Origin: an uncultured Saprospiraceae bacterium
Lineage (GTDB): Bacteria > Bacteroidota > Bacteroidia > Chitinophagales > Saprospiraceae
Reading direction: 5' to 3'
Assembly (NCBI GenBank): GCA_905480605.1
Contig: CAJQRD010000072.1
Location: forward strand, 1-64,000
Length of the DNA stretch: 64,000 nucleotides
Positions 8,289 through 18,227 of this stretch are shown one piece after another; positions within the stretch are counted from its first letter, which is position 1, and each line of letters begins with the position of its first letter. The notes beneath the pieces were generated by a model. That model saw only the letters and a program-made list of their open reading frames with translations. It did no database searches and was not told the origin of the DNA. The translations under genes and the position numbers were made by a program.

Positions 8289-11200
8289 ATGAAGTTTTTA
8301 AGCACTATATTTTTATACCTATTTTTGAATACATTTTTGTTTTCACAGACTATTCTTTATGATGATCCTTTAGGCAATGCTTACTCTAATATTGATGAAG
8401 TACAAATAGATCTTACTCCTCTTGTTGATATTTCAAATTGTACATCTATACAATTTTCAGTTGATTTTTCGTTTTCTCTTCCTTGGGAAGGATCTGGAGG
8501 TATGGAGACATCAGATGAATGTAATTTTGGCTTAGGCTGTCCTGGAGATCCAGAAGATCCATTATTTGGCGATTGTCCTGTTTGCTGGGATTTTATGTGG
8601 ATGCTCTTTATGGTTGATGGGGACGTTGTAGATGAAGAATTAATAGGAGAAGCTGGAACAGATGACTCAGAACAATTTGGTTCATACTCATTTGAATATT
8701 GTGTTGAAGAAGGGGATTCAGAAGCCAATATTGAGTTCCAAAACATGAATTGGACAAATTCTGAAACTAATTCATATTTTAATGTCACAATTATCTGTTG
8801 GGAAAAACCAGAGATCGATACCAACTCACCTATTTGTGGTACTCAAAATTTAACTCTTGATGGCAGTGTCCCAGGAACTGACGCGCCTACAAGTTGGGAA
8901 TGGACATCAGATGGTCCTGCTGATATTGATGATGACAGTGCTCAAAATACTTTTGCAGAAGATGCTATAGACGGAGAAGAATTTACTTTAACTATTACTG
9001 ACATCAATGGATGTGAAGGGTCAGAAACTGTTGCGGTCGCTGCAGGTGGGTTTGACGTTGACGTAGATGGTGGAGGTGAGTTTTGTGGTTGTACAAGTGA
9101 CGATACTGATTTAGAAATTGATATATCTGGTGGATCACCACTTTACACTATTACAATAAATGTTGAAGGCATTGGTAATATAGACTTACCCACGACTGAC
9201 ATCAGTGGTATTTATCGTATTTGTTCAACTACTGATTTTATTCCAGATATAGACGACAGTGCTGAACCCATTCAAATTATTATTCCGGAATTTTTCTTTC
9301 CTCTAGATATAGAAGTGGTAAGTGTTGTAGATGATACAGGATGTTCTGGAGTTGTAAATGGAGGCGTTATAAGCTTTGAACTCGAAGACGCTCCAGAAAT
9401 TAACCAACCACAAACGCCAACATATTGCATTGGCTCAGATGGTTTGGTGGATCTGACAATTATGGATGATGAAATAACTGGCGGTAGCGGTTTTGATGTT
9501 CTATGGTTTGAAGACGAAGAATTAGAAGATCAAATTTCCAATCCATCAGCTTATGATGTTTTTGATGGCAATACAGTCTATGCCGTTGTCAATGATGGAA
9601 CATGTAACTCAGAAACTATTGAAGTTGGTCTTAATTTTAATCTGCAGCCTGAATTTACAATCATAGAAAGTATCATCGTCGATTGTGGTGATAATCCATA
9701 TTTTCTGCCTGCAATTGGTGACATAGTCACTGTAGAAAACGGATTACTGCCTGCATATTATCTTGAAAGTGGAGGGATAGATGGCCCTGTCAACAATATA
9801 GATCCCAATGAAGTCACGTCTATATTTATATACGATGGCTCAATTTCTGGTTGTGAGGCTGAAGTTGAGATTCCTTTGTCCATCACTCCAAATCCTATTA
9901 TAAATAGTCCATTGATGACCTTAGGGGGGTGCGGCCAATTAGAATTGCCAGAACCAGAATTAGACTTTGCAATAAGTTATGAATACAATACTCAAGAAGA
10001 TGGTACTGGAGATACTTTTTTCGCAGGGGACATCATTACATCAGCACTTAACGGTATAACATTATATTTGATTGCAACTGGTGATAACAACTGTACAGAT
10101 ATTGAAGAATTAGAAATTGTACTTAGCAATTCGTTATCATATTCAGCAGATGTAGTCTCACCTCTATGTGATTCATTGATCTTGCCTCCAATAGTACCTA
10201 CAACAGGTGCAGTCGCATATTACAGTGCTACGCAAGGAATGGGTACCCAATTCCAACCTGGAGATATAATATTTGCACCTTTTACGGGTTCTCTTTTTAT
10301 TTTTGACCCAACAGTTGATCCTGTATGTGCATCCGAAGATACATTGATGTTGAATATTACAATAGGACCCCAACCTATCTTCCCAGCAGATACATCTGCT
10401 TGTGAGTTTTTAGTACTACCAGAACTTGGGAGTCTTACCGGTCCCAATATCAGATATTCTACATTTGCAGTAAATTTATCATCCTCTAATTTATATCCAG
10501 GAGATACGGTATTTTTTGACCAGCTGCTCTTCGTACACGACACAATTGGTCAATGTATCTTATTGGATTCAATGATTGTCAACATCAATGTTCCTTTGTT
10601 TGTAGGAAGAGATACCAGCATTATTATTTGTGAAGGGTTTACTACGCCTTTTGATTTCATGGACTTATTAACTAATCCAGTTGAAGGAGGTACTTGGCAA
10701 TATCCCACTGTCCCAGATTTTTCACCTACTGATTCAACAGAGTTGGATTTGAGTGTATTCCCTGTTGGTCAGTATGATTTCATTTATGGTTTGGAAAATC
10801 AAGATTGTGGACTTCAAACCAGTACGATTACTGTAGACGTAGTTACACCTCCAAATGGTGGGGAAAACAATTTTATTGACACTTGTGTTGGTGGTCAATT
10901 GTTTGACTTCATGGCCTTAATTGGCAATCCTGATACTGGAGGAATCTGGCAACAAGTTAATGGACCAGATGTTGTAGACTTAACAGACACAACTGCTGTT
11001 TTATTAAATGGATTGACACCAGATGATTATGCTTTTTTATATATCATTGAAGGGGACGCAACCTCTGAATTTTGTGAAGCAGAATCTTCATCATTATTTA
11101 TCACAATTAGTCCAGGCGTAAATGCAGGTAGTGATGCTGCTTTAACATCATGTATAGGAGAAGAAATTGATTTTACAAATTTAATATCCTCAGATGCTGC

Positions 11201-13820
11201 GACTAACGGTATGCTAGAAGGTGATGGTCTTGTTTTTACAGGAAGTACTTGGAATACGTCAACAGCTAATCCAGGCGAAACATATAATATAAATTACATT
11301 GTCAACAGTAACAATATTTCTTGTCCAAATGACACAGCGATATTTACAATTGATTTAGTTGATCTTTTAAGTGCAGGCAATCCTGTCAGTGACTTGATGG
11401 TTTGTGAAGGTCAGCCAATTCAAATTTCAGACTATCTAGAAACCCAATCTATTGGAGGTTCATTCTTTTTACAATCTGACTTAACGACTGAAATAACTAA
11501 CGGAGAATGGAATGTAGCTTTAAATGAAGATATTGCATACATAGTTGAAGGTATCTCTGGTTGTCCTTCAGACACTGCCATAATTTCTTTTGATATTACA
11601 CCGCAAGCACAATTTGGAATTACTTCGTCAGGATTAAGTATTTGTTCAGATGATGACAACAATATTGAACTTTCTATTGCCAATATTTTAGGCATTGATT
11701 TCGATTTCGAATTGACATTAACTGAACAATTAACTGGTACTGTTTTATTCACTGGGAACATAACTGACGTCGGAACAACATTGATTTTGGAACCATCTGA
11801 ACCACAGTATACACTTTCAAATGACACATTGTATATTGGTAATACACCAGGTGTATATGATTTGTCCATAGCTGCATTCACGGGTAGCTTAAACTGCCCC
11901 TCAGAAAACATTGAATTGATCAGTTTCCAAATAATAGAATCTTATACTGAAACCATCGACACCTCGTTATGTGATGGTCAAATATTTGAATTTAGAGGCA
12001 TAGAATATACATCATCTGAAGAAGTTATTATTCCTTCATTAACCAATGCTTGTGATTCTTTATTTATACTAAATCTAGATTTTCTAACAAGCACTTCAGG
12101 ATCAGTAGAAGGTGTGTTTTGCATTGGAGATGTTGTTGATGTTCTAGGAACAATCTTTTCAAGAGATACCTTATTGACTGAAACATTCCAAGGCATGAGC
12201 GTCAATGGATGCGACTCAATTGTTGATATTGATGTTTCATTTCAAAATGTTGCCGTTGGAATTGTCAACCCTACCCTATGTGCTTCTGAAACACTTACAG
12301 TTGAAGGACAGGTTTTTGATATAAATAACACTAGTGATGATATTTTGTTGGCCAATGGAAGTGTTGCTGGATGTGATAGTTTGATTGATGTTGATATTAT
12401 ATTTTTAACTGGTATTGAATTTGACTTGAGACAAAATATTTGTCCGGGTGAATCAGTAATAGTAGGTCCAGACACTTACGACGCATCGAATCTAATGGGT
12501 TCAACTACTTTGACAGGGTTGGCCGTAAGTGGATGTGATAGTATTGTCAATATTGATTTAACATTGCTTACAGAGAGCACAACATTAATCAACGATGCAT
12601 TGTGTTTTGGTGTAAGTATTGAATCTAACGGTACAACATACGATGAGTCAAATGCAATTGGTCAAGAGATTTTAACCAATGCCATTGGATGTGATAGTAT
12701 TGTCAACATCGATTTGCAATTTAGTTCAGGTGGAGAATCAAATTTTGAAGATGCAATATGCGAAGGCGAAAGTATTGTTATTGGTCCTGACACTTACAAC
12801 ATGGATAATTTGACAGGTGTTACTATTTTAACTGGCATGTCATCAAACAGTTGTGACAGTACAGTTAATGTTACAATATCATTATTGCAAACAAGCATAG
12901 AGAATTTCACAATGGTACTTTGTCCAGGCGAATCTGTAACTATTGACGGAGATGTATATGATGAAACCAACTTATCAGGAACTTCAATATTATCTGGTCA
13001 GTCTCTAAATGGATGTGATTCAATAGTTAATGTGAGCTTAGAATATGATGCACCAATGGCTGACATCACTTCTATCATGATCTGTGAAGGAGAACTAAGT
13101 GGAACAGCAACTATCATCAGTGTAGACGCACTTAACTTTCCAATTACATTGACAATCAACAACAGTATCATGGAGACTGTAAATACATTGCCATATAGCT
13201 TTGACTTGCCTTTGGGAATAAATACGGTAACATTAAATGATGTCAACAATTGCATGTATGAGCAAATGGTTGAAATTACTTCAGTTTCGCTAGGTAGCTT
13301 GTCTATAACATCCAATTTAATCAGTATAAATACATATCGATTGAATTTGGAATCAGACTTTCCAATAGTGGATATTACTTGGAGTCCATCATCAGGATTA
13401 AGTTGTAATGCTTGTGACAGTCCGACGGCTACCATTACTGCAAATACTACTTATGATGTACTTGTTGAATCAAATCTAGGGTGTATAGTATTAGAAAGTA
13501 TAATGTTGGAATATATGGAACCACCAATGGTTTCTGAATTCTACGTTGCAAATACGTTTGATATTTCCAATCCACCAAATGATAATTTCTACATTCAAAG
13601 TAATGACGCAAATGCAGTTGTTAAAGAAATGCGCGTATTTGACAGATGGGGAAATTTGGTTTTTTTAATTCAAAATGTTCCCGTTAATGATAGTAGCCAA
13701 GGTTGGGATGGAACAATGAATGGCAGTCCTTTAGTTCAAGGTGTGTATGTTTATACCGCAACTATAGTTACAGAAGAAGGAGAACAACAGATTTGGGGAG
13801 ATGTTACTTTGTTGAAGTAG
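8289..13820 (+). CDS. Giant secreted adhesin-like protein with type B T9SS sorting domain
   Basis: A 1843-aa cell-surface or secreted protein. The signal peptide is MKFLSTIFLYLFLNTFLFSQ. The body is acidic, cysteine-containing and made of many small beta-rich modules. Seven modules of about 54 aa end in a shared C-D-S motif, such as NGCDSIVNVSLEY, SGCDSIVNIDLTL and NACDSLFILNLDF (about residues 1250-1585). The last ~90 residues form a type B (CHU_C-like) sorting domain with the landmarks VFDRWGNLVF, GWDGT and GVYVYTATI. Such domains direct export by the type IX system and surface attachment. It is a single-gene unit with its own candidate promoter. The ligand is unknown; adhesion is inferred from the architecture. 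Confidence 0.9.
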   Translation: MKFLSTIFLYLFLNTFLFSQTILYDDPLGNAYSNIDEVQIDLTPLVDISNCTSIQFSVDFSFSLPWEGSGGMETSDECNFGLGCPGDPEDPLFGDCPVCWDFMWMLFMVDGDVVDEELIGEAGTDDSEQFGSYSFEYCVEEGDSEANIEFQNMNWTNSETNSYFNVTIICWEKPEIDTNSPICGTQNLTLDGSVPGTDAPTSWEWTSDGPADIDDDSAQNTFAEDAIDGEEFTLTITDINGCEGSETVAVAAGGFDVDVDGGGEFCGCTSDDTDLEIDISGGSPLYTITINVEGIGNIDLPTTDISGIYRICSTTDFIPDIDDSAEPIQIIIPEFFFPLDIEVVSVVDDTGCSGVVNGGVISFELEDAPEINQPQTPTYCIGSDGLVDLTIMDDEITGGSGFDVLWFEDEELEDQISNPSAYDVFDGNTVYAVVNDGTCNSETIEVGLNFNLQPEFTIIESIIVDCGDNPYFLPAIGDIVTVENGLLPAYYLESGGIDGPVNNIDPNEVTSIFIYDGSISGCEAEVEIPLSITPNPIINSPLMTLGGCGQLELPEPELDFAISYEYNTQEDGTGDTFFAGDIITSALNGITLYLIATGDNNCTDIEELEIVLSNSLSYSADVVSPLCDSLILPPIVPTTGAVAYYSATQGMGTQFQPGDIIFAPFTGSLFIFDPTVDPVCASEDTLMLNITIGPQPIFPADTSACEFLVLPELGSLTGPNIRYSTFAVNLSSSNLYPGDTVFFDQLLFVHDTIGQCILLDSMIVNINVPLFVGRDTSIIICEGFTTPFDFMDLLTNPVEGGTWQYPTVPDFSPTDSTELDLSVFPVGQYDFIYGLENQDCGLQTSTITVDVVTPPNGGENNFIDTCVGGQLFDFMALIGNPDTGGIWQQVNGPDVVDLTDTTAVLLNGLTPDDYAFLYIIEGDATSEFCEAESSSLFITISPGVNAGSDAALTSCIGEEIDFTNLISSDAATNGMLEGDGLVFTGSTWNTSTANPGETYNINYIVNSNNISCPNDTAIFTIDLVDLLSAGNPVSDLMVCEGQPIQISDYLETQSIGGSFFLQSDLTTEITNGEWNVALNEDIAYIVEGISGCPSDTAIISFDITPQAQFGITSSGLSICSDDDNNIELSIANILGIDFDFELTLTEQLTGTVLFTGNITDVGTTLILEPSEPQYTLSNDTLYIGNTPGVYDLSIAAFTGSLNCPSENIELISFQIIESYTETIDTSLCDGQIFEFRGIEYTSSEEVIIPSLTNACDSLFILNLDFLTSTSGSVEGVFCIGDVVDVLGTIFSRDTLLTETFQGMSVNGCDSIVDIDVSFQNVAVGIVNPTLCASETLTVEGQVFDINNTSDDILLANGSVAGCDSLIDVDIIFLTGIEFDLRQNICPGESVIVGPDTYDASNLMGSTTLTGLAVSGCDSIVNIDLTLLTESTTLINDALCFGVSIESNGTTYDESNAIGQEILTNAIGCDSIVNIDLQFSSGGESNFEDAICEGESIVIGPDTYNMDNLTGVTILTGMSSNSCDSTVNVTISLLQTSIENFTMVLCPGESVTIDGDVYDETNLSGTSILSGQSLNGCDSIVNVSLEYDAPMADITSIMICEGELSGTATIISVDALNFPITLTINNSIMETVNTLPYSFDLPLGINTVTLNDVNNCMYEQMVEITSVSLGSLSITSNLISINTYRLNLESDFPIVDITWSPSSGLSCNACDSPTATITANTTYDVLVESNLGCIVLESIMLEYMEPPMVSEFYVANTFDISNPPNDNFYIQSNDANAVVKEMRVFDRWGNLVFLIQNVPVNDSSQGWDGTMNGSPLVQGVYVYTATIVTEEGEQQIWGDVTLLK

Positions 13821-13866
13821 GGATTTACCTGCGTTTTCAATTTCTGTGAATAAAATTATGGATTGA

Positions 13867-13929
13867 GAGTTAAGAGTTAAGAATTGAGAGTTAAGAATTA
13901 AGAATTATGAATTATGAATTATGAATTAT
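13867..13929 (+). repeat. Heptanucleotide tandem array (9 units)
   Basis: Nine in-phase 7-bp units, four of type GAATTAT preceded by GAGTTAA/GAATTGA/GAATTAA variants, begin 46 nt after the T9SS gene stop. The array ends in the palindrome GAATTATATAATTC. It lies in an 807-nt gap that also holds a gene remnant (13983-14369) and the parE promoter region; I see nothing else there. A shorter heptamer array lies at 16524-16549. Confidence 0.8.
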
Positions 13930-13982
13930 ATAATTCTGGTCAACAAATCTGACTCAAGTCAACTCCCTACTTGCAGCTCAAC

Positions 13983-14369
13983 TCAATTCCTCACAAAGGT
14001 CTTTGACCGTGAGAACTGATTATATTTCTTAGGTCTTGGATTCATAATAATATCTAAGCATAATGAAGAGTTCAACTTTGGATAAACTATTTTGTAATTA
14101 GAAATGTAATCGTTTTTAAATATTGAAATCAATTCCACGCTTGAAAGAGATGGTATTTTCTTAAATCTAAAAACTCAACCTCAGTCGGTATTCAAAACTT
14201 GACCTTATAATTTCACTGTAGCACCCTCTATAGCTTCTCCACTTTTAGACGAAACTGTTCCGGTAATATTACTATCGACAAATTATGTGATTGGATTGAC
14301 TCTTGTTTCACCAACAATCATTTTATCTTGAAAATCGTCATGATATAAAAAAAGAGTGAAGAAATATTT
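13983..14369 (-). pseudogene. Decayed remnant of a carboxypeptidase-regulatory-like/Ig-fold secreted protein gene
   Basis: One minus-strand frame runs about 128 codons from 14369 to a TGA at 13983-13985 and is broken by four internal stops. The translation is clearly protein-like: HDDFQDKMIVGETRVNPIT, stop, FVDSNITGTVSSKSGEAIEG, ATVKL, stop, GQVLNTD, stop, G, stop, VFRFKKIPSLSSVELISIF, then NDYISNYKIVYPKLN and LDIIMNPRP. The pattern TGTV...G.AIEGATVKL...TD..G.FRFK is that of carboxypeptidase-regulatory-like beta-sandwich domains found in secreted Bacteroidota proteins. No start codon or downstream sorting domain remains. No frameshift is needed within the piece. I infer a degraded internal fragment of a former surface-protein gene. 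Confidence 0.7.
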
Positions 14370-14551
14370 TTAAAAGTCTGTTCGATAAATTTTAAATAAT
14401 CAAATATTTATGTGAAATTATCTTATAACCTATTTTACCACTTCAAAGGTCTAAACGCTGCATGAAATTAGACTTTATTTAAATTTCATTATTCAAAGCA
14501 GTGTAAATCGTTAAAAATTCACATATTATCCAATATACTAATATGTTTTAG

Positions 14552-14559
14552 TACTTTTG
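14552..14559 (+). promoter_or_regulatory. Candidate -7 box of parE
   Basis: TACTTTTG matches TAnnTTTG, 68 nt upstream of the parE ATG. No clear -33 box is visible. Confidence 0.4.
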
Positions 14560-14627
14560 CTTTTTGAATAACTAAGCATATTTCAAATTGGAAGTGCTTA
14601 CATTTATACAAGGAAAAGAAGAATACA

Positions 14628-15068
14628 ATGGCAGAAGTGAAATATACGGAAGACAATATTAGATCCTTAGACTGGAAAGAGCACATCAGACTAAGGCCAG
14701 GTATGTATATTGGTAAACTTGGAGATGGGTCTACTCAAGACGATGGTATATATGTTTTGATTAAAGAGGTGATTGACAACTGCATCGATGAATTCGTGAT
14801 GGGTCATGGAAAGCAAATCATTCTTGATATTGAAGATGGTAAAGTAACCATCAGGGATTATGGTCGGGGAATTCCTTTGGGAAAAGTTGTCGATTGTGTA
14901 TCCAAAATAAATACAGGAGGTAAGTACGATTCGAAAGCATTTAAGAAGTCTGTTGGTCTAAACGGTGTAGGAACAAAAGCTGTAAATGCATTGTCGGAAA
15001 ACTTTAAAGTATCTGCATTTAGAGATGGTAAAATGAAAACTGCAGAGTTTTCTTTAGGTGAACTTTAG
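14628..15068 (+). CDS. parE: DNA topoisomerase IV subunit B, N-terminal part up to an in-frame TAG
   Basis: This is the first 146 codons of ParE, the ATPase subunit of topoisomerase IV, which separates daughter chromosomes. The GHKL ATPase motifs are present: LRPGMYIG, the Mg2+-binding asparagine in VIDNCIDEF, the DYGRGIP loop, and the glycine-rich [13 protein letters not shown]. The reading ends at TAG (15066-15068), directly after SLGEL. The same frame continues without interruption for another 480 codons of ParE sequence, so this is one gene split by a single amber codon. The cause may be a true nonsense mutation, read-through or a base-call error. Confidence 0.85.
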   Translation: MAEVKYTEDNIRSLDWKEHIRLRPGMYIGKLGDGSTQDDGIYVLIKEVIDNCIDEFVMGHGKQIILDIEDGKVTIRDYGRGIPLGKVVDCVSKINTGGKYDSKAFKKSVGLNGVGTKAVNALSENFKVSAFRDGKMKTAEFSLGEL

Positions 15069-16511
15069 TCTGAAAGTAAAATTGTAAAGTCAAAAGACGA
15101 AAATGGTACGCTTATCGAATTCGAACCGGATCCTACGATATTTAAAAAGTATAAATTTAGAAGTGCTTTTATTGACGATAGACTTTGGGATTATGCTTAC
15201 TTAAATGCAGGTCTAAAGATTATCTTCAACGGCAAAACATTTCATTCTAAAAATGGATTGCTTGATCTGTTAACCAATAAGACGGATGTTGAAAGTCTAA
15301 GGTACCCTATCATCCATGTCAGAGGAGAAGATATTGAATTTGCATTGACGCATGGATCACAATATGGTGAAGAGTATTATTCATTTGTAAATGGTCAAAA
15401 CACAACGCAAGGTGGAACTCACTTACAAGCTTATAGAGAAGCCATTGTTAAAACAGTAAGAGAACACTTCAATAAAAGTTTTGATACCAAGGATATTCAA
15501 TCTGCAATAATTGGTGCTATTTCAATTAGAGTTGAAGAACCTGTATTTGAATCTCAAACCAAAACAAAATTAGGGTCATTAAAAATGGCACCTGATGGGC
15601 AAACAGTAAGATCTTTTATTGTTGATTTTGTAAAAGCGCAATTAGATAATTTCTTACATAAAAATAAAAGCCATGCAGAAGCTCTTTTAAAAAGAATTCA
15701 ACAATCTGAAAGAGAGCGTAAAGAAATTGCTGGTATTAAAAAATTGGCAAATCAACGAGCAAGAAAAGCAAACATTCATAATAAAAAATTACGTGATTGC
15801 AAACTTCACTTGTCTGACAAGAAAAAAACTGAAGAAGAAAGATTAGCAACCACAGTATTTATCACAGAGGGAGATTCAGCAAGTGGGTCGATCACAAAAG
15901 CAAGAAACGTACAAACGCAAGCCGTATTCAGTTTAAGAGGTAAGCCCTTAAATAGTTTTGGCCAAACAAAAAAGATAGTTTATGAAAATGAAGAATTAAA
16001 TCTTCTGCAACATGCTTTGAATATTGAAGATGGTCTTGAAGGCTTAAGATTCAACCGTGTTGTTATCGCTACAGATGCTGATGTTGATGGAATGCATATT
16101 AGATTGTTATTGCTTACTTTCTTTTTACAATTTTTTCCAGATCTTGTAAGGGAAGGGCATTTGTATATATTAGAAACACCATTGTTTAGAGTAAGAGATA
16201 AGAAGAAAACTTTTTACTGTTATTCAGAGCAAGAAAAAAGAGATGCGATCAAAGAGTTAAGAGGTAAAGCAGAAATTACACGATTCAAAGGATTGGGTGA
16301 GATATCACCAAATGAATTTGGTGGCTTTATTGGTGAAGACATCAGATTGGAACCTGTAAGAATGAAAAATACAACTCAAATTACAGAACTGTTGACTTAC
16401 TACATGGGTAAAAATACTATGCAGCGTCAAGAGTTTATAATCAATAATCTGAAAGTTGAATTGGACAATATTGATGAAGATGCTGAGATTGTAGAGATGG
16501 AGGCTGTCTAA
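15069..16511 (+). CDS. parE: DNA topoisomerase IV subunit B, remainder after the TAG (transducer and TOPRIM)
   Basis: This continues the parE frame directly after the amber codon. The first possible restart is the TTG at 15258, which is not a normal domain boundary. The frame opens with [18 protein letters not shown], typical of the ATPase/transducer region. It then has QTKTKLGS (QTK loop), the TOPRIM domain with [18 protein letters not shown] and RFKGLGE, and a complete C-terminus. Together with the first part the protein would be 628 aa, a normal ParE length for Bacteroidota. A lone C-terminal fragment would lack the ATPase and could not replace ParE, which is essential in most bacteria. 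A strong terminator follows at 16554-16586. Confidence 0.85.
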   Translation, partial: SESKIVKSKDENGTLIEFEPDPTIFKKYKFRSAFIDDRLWDYAYLNAGLKIIFNGKTFHSKNGLLDLLTNKTDVESLRYPIIHVRGEDIEFALTHGSQYGEEYYSFVNGQNTTQGGTHLQAYREAIVKTVREHFNKSFDTKDIQSAIIGAISIRVEEPVFESQTKTKLGSLKMAPDGQTVRSFIVDFVKAQLDNFLHKNKSHAEALLKRIQQSERERKEIAGIKKLANQRARKANIHNKKLRDCKLHLSDKKKTEEERLATTVFITEGDSASGSITKARNVQTQAVFSLRGKPLNSFGQTKKIVYENEELNLLQHALNIEDGLEGLRFNRVVIATDADVDGMHIRLLLLTFFLQFFPDLVREGHLYILETPLFRVRDKKKTFYCYSEQEKRDAIKELRGKAEITRFKGLGEISPNEFGGFIGEDIRLEPVRMKNTTQITELLTYYMGKNTMQRQEFIINNLKVELDNIDEDAEIVEMEAV

Positions 16512-16523
16512 TTTATAATTATG

Positions 16524-16549
16524 GATTATAGATTATAGATTATAGATTA
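16524..16549 (+). repeat. Short heptanucleotide tandem array
   Basis: Three full copies of GATTATA plus a partial copy sit between the parE stop and its terminator. It has the same 7-bp period and a related sequence to the array at 13867-13929. Confidence 0.7.
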
Positions 16550-16553
16550 AAAT

Positions 16554-16586
16554 AAAAAAGCCTGTTCTGACGAACAGGCTTTTTTA
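16554..16586. terminator. Bidirectional Rho-independent terminator between parE and the SEC-C gene
   Basis: An 8-bp GC-rich stem, GCCTGTTC and GAACAGGC, with a TGAC loop, flanked by an A-run on the left and a T-run on the right. It can end transcription of both convergent genes. Confidence 0.85.
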
Positions 16587-16589
16587 TTA

Positions 16590-18227
16590 TTAGTTATCAC
16601 TTAGACAACAAACTTTATATTTTCTTCCACTGCCACAAGGACAAGGTAAGTTTCTTCCAACTTTTGGTTGATCACGCATAAACGTGTCGCTTTTCATTCC
16701 TAATACATCCTCTAAATTGATGCCCTCTAAATCTTCAATAAAAAACTCATCATTCCCAACCACATCAATAAAGTCATTGTTATTAAAACGTTCTTTAGCT
16801 GCTCGAACAATGTTATCAATTATTCTTTCCAAGTCATTCTTCAAAGAATTACCATCTCTATTTGCTTGACGAAAACAATTTAGTAAAACATCTATTGTGA
16901 CATCTTCAATGTTCTTCTTTCCACTTAGAAAAAAATCAAATTCACATACACCGTCATCAATTATTTCAGTAACTAAGATGTCAATCCAGCCTTCATTTTT
17001 AGCTTGATCAATCAACCAATCGTACCCAGTTAACCCATTAACCACAATTTCAAAAATCCAATGATTAAGCAATTCATAATCTTGGTAATCCAATAATTCT
17101 TCAAGTGTTACTGCTATAAATTGAGTCGCATTATTTGATTCATTAACATTCATCTGCGAAATTGCTATAATTATATTAATGAAGTGTTTACAATTGTGAT
17201 CTTCAACTTTATAGGCCTTAATTATTGGATTTAAATTTTCACACCCTAAAACGGCGATAGCAGGAGCAAAAGTATTCTCAAAAAAATCATCAAATAAAAT
17301 TTCATCTTTGTCAATAGGCATTCCTTCTAATAATATTAAAAAATCATCTAAGATCTCCGACAACTTAAAATGAGCTGCAACTATTACTGCATTAAATAAA
17401 TAATGCTCCCTAAAAAAATCTTCCCCAGCAAACTGTCTAGCAAATCCATTGTACAATACCCAAATCAAATCATCATACAATACCTCATCGTTATCATATT
17501 CACTTAATTTGGAAATATCAGAAAGGGAAAGATGCAAAGTATCTTTATTGAGTATTGTGTATGCTGATGATTTGTGAGGCAACAAACCTTTTCTTTTTTC
17601 ATAAAGGTAAGCCATCATAGTTTCTTGCCATTCAAAAATTTCTGTTTTCTCAATCATCAGATGAGAAACATAATTAAAGTGCATGAAATCATCGAACTCC
17701 TCTCCATTGATTCTAAATGCAAGTTCTTCAATACTATTTTGATTGCCAAAACTTAATACATATTTGAATATTATTTTAGCATTTTCGACTTCACCAGTTT
17801 CACAAAAACTATTTGTCAAAAAATACAAAAGACTGTTATAGTCTTCATCATTTAAAATTATGTTAGAAGAATTTTCATTGATGAACAAATCAATTTCCTT
17901 AGCCAAAACAGTTTTAAAGATATCTGTAGTTTCACCTTTTTCATTATCATATATATTAATAAAATTAATCCTAGCATTAATAGAACCTGGAAAAGCATTC
18001 AGGTACTTTTCATTCCAATGTTTCATCATTTCTATATCTAGCAAAAAATCATAGTGGTCATACATATAGTCAAATACGAATGAATTATCTAAATGCTTAT
18101 TTGCAAAAGAATCTAAGTCACTATCTTCCTCAAGCCCAAGATCTTCTAGGTCAAGTTTAATCTTCAAATCCGATTTTGAAAGTAAGAATGGACTGTAGCG
18201 GAAATTTGGAAATTTATATATACTCAA
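16590..18227 (-). CDS. SEC-C motif protein of unknown function (DUF1186-like middle)
   Basis: A 545-aa acidic, mostly helical protein without signal peptide or membrane segment. The C-terminus is a SEC-C zinc-binding motif (GRNLPCPCGSGRKYKVCC, residues about 523-540), like the tail of SecA. The middle part (FARQFAGEDFFREHYLFNAV through FFENTFAPAIAVLG) looks like a DUF1186-type helical repeat, a call made by eye only. The N-terminal third has TPR-like helices. The gene start lies inside the 3' end of the DUF1761 gene upstream (14-nt overlap), so the two are probably co-transcribed. Function is not known; SEC-C motifs bind zinc and often mediate protein contacts. Confidence 0.75.
   Translation of the reverse strand: MSIYKFPNFRYSPFLLSKSDLKIKLDLEDLGLEEDSDLDSFANKHLDNSFVFDYMYDHYDFLLDIEMMKHWNEKYLNAFPGSINARINFINIYDNEKGETTDIFKTVLAKEIDLFINENSSNIILNDEDYNSLLYFLTNSFCETGEVENAKIIFKYVLSFGNQNSIEELAFRINGEEFDDFMHFNYVSHLMIEKTEIFEWQETMMAYLYEKRKGLLPHKSSAYTILNKDTLHLSLSDISKLSEYDNDEVLYDDLIWVLYNGFARQFAGEDFFREHYLFNAVIVAAHFKLSEILDDFLILLEGMPIDKDEILFDDFFENTFAPAIAVLGCENLNPIIKAYKVEDHNCKHFINIIIAISQMNVNESNNATQFIAVTLEELLDYQDYELLNHWIFEIVVNGLTGYDWLIDQAKNEGWIDILVTEIIDDGVCEFDFFLSGKKNIEDVTIDVLLNCFRQANRDGNSLKNDLERIIDNIVRAAKERFNNNDFIDVVGNDEFFIEDLEGINLEDVLGMKSDTFMRDQPKVGRNLPCPCGSGRKYKVCCLSDN

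Noticed and set aside
15066-15068. Stop-codon reassignment (TAG as sense codon) suggested by the parE interruption and the stops in the 14-kb remnant
   Set aside because: Several intact genes in the window end in TAG, TAA or TGA at the proper family C-terminus, and the remnant contains TAA and TGA as well.
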